This document shows positions 56,762-64,000 of a stretch of 64,000 bases of DNA, one piece after another. The notes below the pieces were generated by a model, which saw only the letters and a list, made by a program, of their open reading frames with translations, had not been told where the DNA came from and did not search any database. Each line of letters begins with the position of its first letter. Position 1 is the stretch's first letter. The position numbers were made by a program, and so were the translations under genes. Source of the stretch: Mastigias papua (Eukaryota > Cnidaria > Scyphozoa > Rhizostomeae > Mastigiidae); assembly GCA_964019165.1 (NCBI GenBank), contig OZ025283.1:1743501-1807500 (forward strand), in the 5' to 3' direction.

Positions 56762-58130
56762 TACATTGACTATTACCTCAAACCAATTGTTAAGCAAATT
56801 CCATCTTATATACAGGACACAACGCATTTTTTGGGTAAAATCAAAGAAATTGCTGGTGACATACCATGCAATTCGTTTTTAGTGACTTTTCATGTGAAGT
56901 CACTTTACACCAACATCCCTCATGATGAGGGAATCACTGTTTGCATAAGCGCCCTACAGGCTTTCTATGGGAGTGACCTCCCTTTATCAGTTAAACACTT
57001 AAGACAAATACTTCACTTCATTCTCCAAAGAAACTATTTTCACTTTATAGATAATTTTTATCTACAAACACACGGTACTGCTATGGGGTCACCATTTGCT
57101 CCCACTTATGCTAATAGTTTCATGGACTCTATAGAGCGTCATATACTTAAGTCAGCCCCTGGGGTAAGAAGCCACTCGTGTGGTTTCATTTCAAAGACGA
57201 TGTTTTTTGTATTTGGACTCATGGTGTTGATCTATTACAGATGTTCTTTGAACATATGAACAGCACCCATCCCACTATACAATTTGAAATGTCACATTCA
57301 GTTAATGAGATACCATTCTTAGATGTACTGATTCTCAACCGAGACAATACACTGCATACAACTTTATACAAGAAAACAACTGATGTTCTGTCACTTCTAC
57401 ATTCACAGTCTTTTCACCTCCCTACTTGCAAAGCAGGCATCATTTACAGTCAAGCTCTCCAATGATGACGATTTAGATTTCCATTTACAACAACTATCTA
57501 CCATACTTATCACACGGGGCTATAATATTGGCCTCAGTAACAAAGTAGTTTCCAAGGTGTGCCCAGCCCATTATCGCGAGATAATCTCTTACAACCCCAT
57601 TCATGGGCCTCTTGTGATATATTACCCTTCATTATTCCATTTAATCTGGATACTGCACGGATTGGACGGATACTACATGAACATTGGCACATCATTCAAG
57701 AAGACGACAACCTACGTGACGTAGCATCAACCACATCCATTGTAGCATTCAAAAGGAACACAAACATTAAAGATTTACTTATTCATACAAAATTCACCAG
57801 TCCAGATACGTGATATGAGTCACTTATACTATACATAGTGATGCATTGTTTCATGGCTTCATTCTCTACCCTGTTCGATTGGACACTGTGTCCGTATGTC
57901 AATGCTGAATATACATCATGGGTCGTTACTCATTTATCATATTAAGATTCATGTCCGTATTGCTCTCTACACTATATGTTTTCTGTTACTACTTCTACTC
58001 CTCGTCTGGTATGATAGTGTCCCAATAGGATGCTGGGGGCCTGTGATCATAAAAGGGTACTATCATTGAACCCCCGAAATGCTGATCTCAGGTTGATAGC
58101 TGACAAATCGTACCTATTTTCATATACAGT

Positions 58131-58613
58131 ATGCTTCTCTCATATACCTTTCCATTCTCTACATCCCTAATCTACATTATACACGATCTTCATTCATACT
58201 CTTCTGTGCACCATGAATCTTTGGCCTCATTCCCATGGACACTCGTTGCTGGGATTACCCTTTATTTCTTGTTTTACATGTTATATTGTTTTAAACAAAC
58301 ATTGAATACAAACTGGGAATGCTGTGGACATAGTTATTACATAGTTATTAATGGGGAAAGGGAAAAAGTATTGCACTTAAATTGCAATTTAGTTGATTTT
58401 GATCGTGTCTTGAGACAGCCACATCGTCTTGAAGTTGTGTCAGATAGAGGAGAGTTATCAACTGTGGAGATACTTAGATGGAAGAGAATACTCATCACTG
58501 CAACAACAGATTTCAGGCTTTTGATAACAAATCTTTCGAATAAAGTAGTTAATAATGTCTCAGAGGAAGATTCGCATGGTCTACTCGCATTCCGAGCACC
58601 ATCATATGAATAA
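58131..58613 (+). CDS. 160-codon open frame, weakly like CXorf65/C22orf15 family
   Basis: The first 60 residues are hydrophobic and probably not coding or belong to another exon. From about residue 65 the protein reads HSYYIVINGEREKVLHLNCN, then LVDFDRVLRQPHRLEVVSDR with GELSTVEIL. A strand, a N-x-x-C, a helix and then a D-x-x-G-x-L step resembles the small ubiquitin-like fold of vertebrate CXorf65/C22orf15 proteins (V-N-x-x-C ... L-x-D-E-x-G-x-L). It ends 73 bp before the Bcl-2-like ATG on the same strand. The resemblance is weak and the true start may be an upstream splice. It could be a small host gene lying between transposons. Confidence 0.35.
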   Translation: MLLSYTFPFSTSLIYIIHDLHSYSSVHHESLASFPWTLVAGITLYFLFYMLYCFKQTLNTNWECCGHSYYIVINGEREKVLHLNCNLVDFDRVLRQPHRLEVVSDRGELSTVEILRWKRILITATTDFRLLITNLSNKVVNNVSEEDSHGLLAFRAPSYE

Positions 58614-58686
58614 AGTTATTGTAAGACAAAAATCTCACCCCCCACATATATAATGAGTGCGACTATGTTTAGTTGTTTCAGAAACC

Positions 58687-61600
58687 ATGGATGAATACAA
58701 GCTTATAGTATGTGTTATCGATTTAGTGAACAACAATTACGTGAGACCAGGTGCGGATCCAGAGTAAATTCGGACATTCGCAAAATCCTCACCGTTAGAA
58801 AAGACCACGCCCATATGACCACGCCTATATGACCACGCCCTAAATTTTACCCCATTAAAAATTCAACAACTCAAAATTTTTCCAATATATTTTACTTTTT
58901 TCTCTCAAAACAAACTTGCATTGTAAAGACAAACTAGCACTGCTAGTATGATTTAGATAGGCTTTTAACTCATATTAAGTCAATACACAAAAAACCATAC
59001 CTTCAAACAAAAGGTGAAACCAAATTGATGATGGAATTTTTCAATTTACAGTGTAGTTTAAATAATACATTGTTTTCCTGCCATACAAGTCCAGTCACAC
59101 AAGCTATCAATGTATCAAAAGTGTACATAAATGGAAAAAGTTTTAGGCCACTGAGGCCAATGAATAAAAACTACTAAGTGCCTGCCTACAACCCACTTGA
59201 GCTACCAAATCTCATGCTTTGGATATACTGACCACCATGGTTTGAGCACACTAGATCTGGCAAGCAGAGGCAAAAGAAATGTAAATTGCCAATGGATTAC
59301 TTTATATCCAATGTGCCTTTTCATACACCTGGATTGATATTTCTATCTAGCTGTTCTTCTCTACTATAGCAAAGCCTCTATAAGTACTTACATGTAATCA
59401 TCCACTTTCAGCAATATGTTATTCTATTCTTCAAAGATTCAGAAGAAATCTCACCTTCACAGTTCAATAATTTCATGAAATCATGTAATGATTCTACATA
59501 AAGCCTTGCTGATCAATTTGGCTATCTTCTCTACTGTTAATCAGAATATATTGACATAGAGGACAAAAGACACAAGGAAACTGTCCACAGTGCTCAGAAT
59601 TTGATAATGAGAGAATTTTGACACCCAATTGAACAAACACATGTGCATGTCTCCACCCATTCAGCAAATTGGCAAATCAGACTTGCAGCTGGGCATGACT
59701 TTTGGTTACCCATGCTTCAGAGAAACTCAACATCTATCCCAATATTTCAATATATAATCCATCTTCAATGTAATTTTGTTCATTTGACTCAACATACCTA
59801 TCAAAGTTTAGGTAACAACTTCTAGTAAAGTCTTTAAGCAGTTTAAGGGTTTTGGAAATTGCACTTGGTTATGTGTTGTGATTTGAGGCATTGACAAGAA
59901 AGTCTAGTCTAAGAAACATTCAATTCAGGTTTGTATTTGGGTATATCCAATTAAGGTATAACTTGAACTATATGATTTGGTTTTAGAGATGTCAGTTTTG
60001 TGGAAGGCAGTCCTCAAGCAGACAAAAGCAATTGAGTAGTTATTTTGCAGCATGTTGCTGCATGAAAGAATAGGTACAATACATAAATGCTAAAGGGATC
60101 ACTGTTGTGTAAAAGGGAAAAAGAGATGTGATTCATAATCCTGAGATAACAAATGCAGAAAAAGGAGGCAACAATCTTCCAATATAAAATTTCTGCATGT
60201 TTCATTTGTCAGAAATTGTGCATAATTTTTAGCTATTACTACCAATGCATCACCTGCACTACACTAAGGGTAAACCCTCTTAAAGATAATTTTTGGGAGG
60301 CTACTTGTCTCATCACTGATGCTAGACAGGTGAAGTGGATATATGGTGCATATCACTCTAGATAGGGGTAACTAAGAACAAAGCTGCAAGTACTAGTGTT
60401 GGGCCTTTTCGTTATCTAATAATATTTCCCACTGAAACTTCCCATTACAAGTTCTTGATAAGCAAATCTGACATATATAACGTTAAACCTTACACATTTG
60501 AACGCTGTTTAACAACTTCAACTAAAGCCAGACAACCGAAACGTACCAGACTGTACTGCAAAAGCGATTGTGCATACTACATGACACATACCATCGATAA
60601 CTATAAAAATAGTAGTTAAATCCGGTAATTTAGCTGACTGAGTCACACAAATGGCATACCACTTTCAGATACTAATATCACATATTTTATAAATAAAACA
60701 TAAGTATTAGACATCTAGCTGAATCAACAGGAATCTTCACCTTCTGTTACCAATAGGACCCATGCACCTAGGCCCTCAGTTGATCATGCAATACCAGCTT
60801 CCTGGAAAACTTCAAGAGGTTGCCAGTCTTACCCCTGTTCTCCATACACAATGATGATAGTTAAGCATCTATCAAAATCTCTATGATAACCAGTGTTTCT
60901 TCATTTAAACGTATCTCTCGTATAATTATTAGCTAATTTACTTGTCAGGTAGGCTCGATCTCACTCGCACGCATTGCCATTGTATCACGTGTATATGGTG
61001 TTCCTATGGCCCATTCCTTGGAGTACAAGTGCCAGTGTGCCAGCCCACGCCTCCTTCGTCTCAACATTCGCAACTCGCAACGTCCTTAATTATAACTAAT
61101 TATAACTTATGGGCTATCTAACATCGTTTAAGGCAACTGCATATTGGAGTCATATTACGCTGTGAGGCCGCATGCCCTCTATTACAATCCCGGCGACCAA
61201 GATTCGCAAGAAGCTTCTTCCCCATACAAAACCAATAGGCTTTTTGATGTTGGCGTTGCGGAGTACATTCGCAAAATGTGAAGGAACTTCGCAAAATGCT
61301 TGGCAACTGACAAGTAAACATTCGCAACTGCCTAGATACCGATAAAGGCTTGTCTGACGTTAGAAAGCGAAATTGCTTCGCAGAGGCAAACACATAAGAA
61401 ACTATTTACGTAAAGTAACGAGCAAAATCACAGATTGAGGAGCCATAACAGGACTATCGTTGCAATAAGTTTTGCCTATTCTATTACTTTTCTTATCAAT
61501 TGTCATTTTCTTGTATGCAAAAAGTTTTCTGAAAATCTGACATTCGCATCTGCGAATGTTGCGAATGTCTGGATCCGCCACTGGGACAATAGTCTGCTAA

Positions 61601-61934
61601 AGAAAGAAGAATTGCAAGAGCCATCACTACCCAGATAAGAAAGGAAGAAGTTCTGAGAAGTAATATTTACGAGAAACTGGCAAAACGCAGTGCATCTGGC
61701 ATTATCGAAAATATACTGGAAGAGGTGTTCCGAGATGACATCAATTTAGGAAGAATTATTTCTGTATATGGTTACATTGTTTATGCAGTTGTTTACAATG
61801 TTGCTGGGAAGATGGAAGTCTTGGATAAATTCAATGACTTCTGCAAGAGACGACTAAAATCATGGTTAGATAGTAATGATGTATGGAATAAAGTGTATAT
61901 AGATACTTACCATGGTAAATGCCAAATATTATAG
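58687..61934 (+). CDS. Bcl-2-family protein gene, two (possibly three) exons
   Basis: Exon 1 (58687-58740) starts in a strong context (AAACCATGG) and encodes MDEYKLIVCVIDLVNNNY, a BH4-like first helix. It ends at a GTGAGA donor in phase 0. Exon 2 starts after CAATAG at 61593, in frame, and runs to TAG at 61934. It contains EEVFRDDINLGRIISVYGYI, a clear BH1 motif (usual form ELFxDG-INWGRIVAxF), and WLDSNDVWNKVYID, a BH2 motif (WIxDNGGWxxF). A BH3 region before BH1 is degenerate. The product is about 131 residues without a tail anchor. A GT at 61915 could instead splice to an exon near 61975-62050 that encodes a very hydrophobic segment (LVFFVFRFFFVF), a plausible membrane anchor. Bcl-2 proteins control mitochondrial outer-membrane permeability; pro- or anti-death type cannot be told. 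Intron 1 is almost entirely a hAT-like element. Confidence 0.7.
58748..61583. mobile_element. hAT-like non-autonomous element in the Bcl-2-like intron
   Basis: The left end begins CAGGTGCGGATCCAG and the right end is the complement of CAGTGGCGGATCCAG, typical hAT terminal inverted repeats. Subterminal TTCGCAA/TTGCGAA-type repeats cluster at both ends (58780s; 61070-61385; 61545-61575), as hAT transposase binding sites do. Length is 2.8 kb, with no transposase recognised inside. The 8-bp flanks (CGTGAGAC and GGACAATA) do not match, so the target duplication is lost or an end is mis-set. Confidence 0.65.
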
Positions 61935-62236
61935 TGCAAATCAAATATATAGTCTTCTGTTTTATCATGTGCAGTCTGTTGTTCGAGGGGGGATCTTGGT
62001 ATTTTTCGTGTTTCGTTTTTTTTTTGTTTTTGAATAATGTGAATAATTTGAAAAGCTATTTGCAAACATTTGAAATAAGTACTAAACTATTTACAATGTT
62101 TGAACTATAAATTAAAACAATGTACAATCACCATAAGGTTTAATGAAGATAAACGAACCTCAAAATGTTTCTCACAACATTGAAAAAGAATTTCGTTGTC
62201 AATAATGCGGAAAAAGGATGGGTTGTTTTCCACCCT

Positions 62237-62958
62237 CTATGCAGGCACAAAAGATGCAGGCATATGTCTGCAATGAGGGCAGAAAACAACCCCCCCCCTT
62301 CCCTTGCATATGCTACCCGCTGTAGCGTACAAGCAAAGTGGAACCCTTTCCGACATTGCTGGCAGCGACATTCCTTATAAACATGTTCACAACAAATGAG
62401 GCAGTCCTCCGCCTCTTCATTAGACCTTCTTTCACGCCCCTGCTCTATTCTCTATCTCTGCTGGTGTAATAATTCTTCCCTCCTTCTCTCCTGTCTAACA
62501 TGTGCTTGGCGCCTTCTTCTCAATCTGTTCTAAAGTAAATGAAAAAGCCAAGTTTACTTATTATTATTATCAAGAAAAATTTGTTACAAATCAACAAAAA
62601 AGATGTGCACTCATAAGGTAAGAAAATTTTGCAAAAGCTTACAGTTTGTTGTGCTTGAAACCGCGCTCTTTCATTCTGATACATTGAGCGAAGGCGCTCC
62701 TGACTATGGCCTCATGCCTCTAATAGTCTACCTTCGAAAAGTAGAAGAAGACATTACTTTTAAATAATACAACTTTTTTTTATCGGACCATTTAAACTAT
62801 ATAAAATGAGATGAGGAAACAAGCATACCTCTTGACTTAATGACAATAATGTCTCCTGGATCTAGCTCATCTAGGTCCAGGATTACTCTCAGTCCCTCCG
62901 GCACTGTATGCACTAGTAGTGCATGTAGAGGCACTCTGGATATTGGACTTCTTTCCAT
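62237..62958 (-). pseudogene. RING-finger protein gene, three exons, decayed or mis-assembled
   Basis: Exon 1 (62958-62829) encodes MERSPISRVPLHALLVHTVP then LDLDELDPGDIIVIKSR and ends at a GTATGC donor in phase 1. Exon 2 (62731-62643) continues with one in-frame TGA and the block QERLRSMYQNERARFQAQQT, ending at GTAAGC. Exon 3 (62529-62237) begins after TTTAG with NRLRRRRQAHVRQERRREEL, a basic coiled coil with one TAG. It then has DCLICCEHVYKECRCQQCRK with GFHFAC, and after a nine-base G run (minus strand) the last pair FCPHCRHM. Together these give the Cys/His ligands of a RING-type zinc finger, a likely E3 ubiquitin ligase domain. Phases agree at both introns (97 and 113 bp). One extra base in the homopolymer would restore the final frame; the two stops would remain. 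Confidence 0.6.
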
Positions 62959-63680
62959 TTTAAGTAGATGGTACTTGCAGGTTTATTTCACTGGGTAATG
63001 TTTATCGTGAAATTGTTTTACACGTAATATAATCACATAGTTCAATTCTAAAATAACTCTCATCCAATAAGATTTGTATAAAACTGAATTATCCATCATA
63101 TTAAGCGCATGTGATATATCCCCCCCCCAAAAAAACCTATTTGAATATGTAAAAGTACATAATTATATAATGCAAGAAGCAACATACTTATATAATGCAA
63201 GTGGGACCCTCAAAATTGAATGTCTTATATTCCCTAACTAAACTAAATGGGTAGCAACTAAATGGGTTTGACGTAAAAAGAGGTCACATGATTTATACAT
63301 CCAATCTATACTGAATGGAGGTAACATTTGGTTTGATGCCAATCCCGCCAAAAACTTTGCTCAGTATAAGTCATGTGATATATACCCTGAATCTTACTAA
63401 ATGAATAACCAAGCAAATGATTTGCTTAAAATTGTTTGGTTACAATAGAAAGATTTTTCCAAACGGGATCCTTTATGATAAAGTTTGGTTTTAATAGACA
63501 GATTTTTTCTATAAAAGATCCTTTATGACAAAGATTATTTAAAAAAGGACCAATATTTCTTAGAAGAAAGGTTTTCCAGATTCCTTGGTCGCACTACATA
63601 TGAAGTTATTAAAGAAAAACACGAAATGCCAACATAAGAAGGTGAATAAACCTCATCAAAAACAAAATAGTAAGTATACA
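62959..63680. other. Intergenic, nothing recognised
   Basis: AT-rich spacer upstream of the RING-like gene; contains a C8A7 run near 63121-63135. Any promoter for the minus-strand gene would lie here, but no TATA or CCAAT arrangement stood out. Confidence 0.3.
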
Positions 63681-63685
63681 TCGCA

Positions 63686-64000
63686 TTACTTTAAACTATT
63701 GAGAAAAGCCATTATATCATTATAAGAGGGAACATCCCCCTCATCACTATTAAAATTAAAAACGTTCTCAAAGTCAGGTGGGGGGGGGGGCATTTTTCTA
63801 ATACCATGACAGGGCACTCTTCTTTTACCATGACAGGGCACACTTCTTTTACCAAGACAGGGCACTCTTCTTTTACCATGACAGGGCACTCTTCTTTTAC
63901 CAAGACAGGGCACTCTTCTTGTACCAAGACAGGGCACTCTTCTTTTATCTCAGCAGGCTATATTTTACCACCATTGAAGGATATTCTTCCTTTTCCACTT
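63686..64000 (-). CDS. Tandem-repeat protein exon, runs off the window
   Basis: On the minus strand a 24-bp tandem repeat (63793-63960) encodes octapeptides of the form V-K-E-E-C-P-V-(M/L). Degenerate versions (VEKEEYPSMV) extend to the window end. After the repeats the frame enters a run of ten G (minus strand). The overlapping frame beyond it encodes an acidic C-terminus, PDFENVFNFNSDEGDVPSYN followed by DIMAFLNSLK and a stop at 63686. Both frames are open across the repeats because the unit is a multiple of three, so the coding frame is not certain; the change at the homopolymer suggests an indel there. No known domain. Confidence 0.45.
63793..63960. repeat. 24-bp minisatellite, about seven units
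   Basis: Unit consensus TTTTACCATGACAGGGCACT plus CTTC, with AT/AA alternation (CCATGAC versus CCAAGAC). Confidence 0.9.

Larger units (their letters stand above)
44668..57813 (+). pseudogene. Penelope-like retroelement reverse transcriptase, interrupted by the Helitron array
   Basis: The coding region lies in two blocks, 44668-45522 and 56762-57813. Block 1 is one frame with nonsense codons at 44983 and about 45268. It has KPADKCGTIVIWDP, then IPIIYLLPKIHKPGVPGCPI and SGCKSPTSNLSK, the N-terminal RT motifs of Penelope-like elements. Block 2 resumes in the same frame with YIDYYLKPIVKQIPSYIQDT, then FHVKSLYTNIPHDEGI (motif A; the usual Asp of DVKSLYTNIP is His here), QTHGTAMGSPFAPTYANSFM, and, after a frameshift near 57190, FKDDVFCIWTHG (catalytic Asp pair). 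Two more frameshifts (about 57460, 57620) lead to IPFNLDTARIGRILHEHW. No GIY-YIG endonuclease was found downstream. Confidence 0.9.

Noticed and set aside
63793..63960. CRISPR-like regular repeats
   Set aside because: Units are contiguous with no unique spacers and the period is 24 bp, so this is a minisatellite.

Overview
The window reads as nuclear DNA of an AT-rich animal genome, not bacterial or viral. Supported features include spliced coding regions with short introns, Penelope-like, DIRS-like, gag-type and non-LTR retroelement remnants, PIF/Harbinger, Tc1/mariner, Mutator-like, hAT and KDZ-like DNA transposon remnants, Helitrons, and no operon-like gene packing. The mixture of families and the roughly 90-150 bp introns suit a sponge or another early-branching invertebrate. 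That is an inference and the species cannot be fixed from the sequence.

Layout. 1-6.6 kb: LINE, KDZ-like and Mutator-like debris with a Harbinger-type MITE. 7.0-7.9 kb: the 3' end of a Helitron. 8.4-11.5 kb: unrecognised minus-strand coding-like DNA. 12.0-15.9 kb: a nest of a Harbinger transposase fragment, a LINE endonuclease carrying a MITE, a Mutator-like pseudogene and a Tc1-like pseudogene carrying a near-perfect palindromic MITE. 16.9-25.5 kb: a YqaJ/SWIM pseudogene, Harbinger DDE_4, ZBED, DIRS reverse transcriptase, Mutator C-terminus and a MADF-domain gene. 26.4-37.9 kb: another MITE copy, Tc1, LINE and gag fragments. 39.0-41.6 kb: a nearly complete two-gene PIF/Harbinger transposon with terminal inverted repeats and a 3-bp target duplication. 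43.6-58 kb: a Penelope-like element cut by an 11.2-kb Helitron array. 58-64 kb: the best host-gene candidates, a small Bcl-2-family gene with a hAT-like element in its first intron, a decayed three-exon RING-finger gene, and a repeat-rich coding exon.

The most unusual structure is the Helitron array at 45523-56761. Removing it restores the Penelope-like reading frame at an A|T site, which fixes both ends (5' TC, 3' CTAG). It holds four 5' ends and three 3' ends in tandem. Each 3' end is not a simple short hairpin but the edge of a roughly 530-580 bp palindrome whose two outer edges both look like Helitron 3' termini. The 5' ends of three units carry CCAAT and CACGTG boxes followed by repeated exon-like blocks ending in splice-donor sequence, which looks like captured promoter and leader-exon DNA.

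Limits: all family calls come from reading translations and motifs by eye, with no database search. Most transposon genes are broken. Boundaries given as round numbers are approximate.
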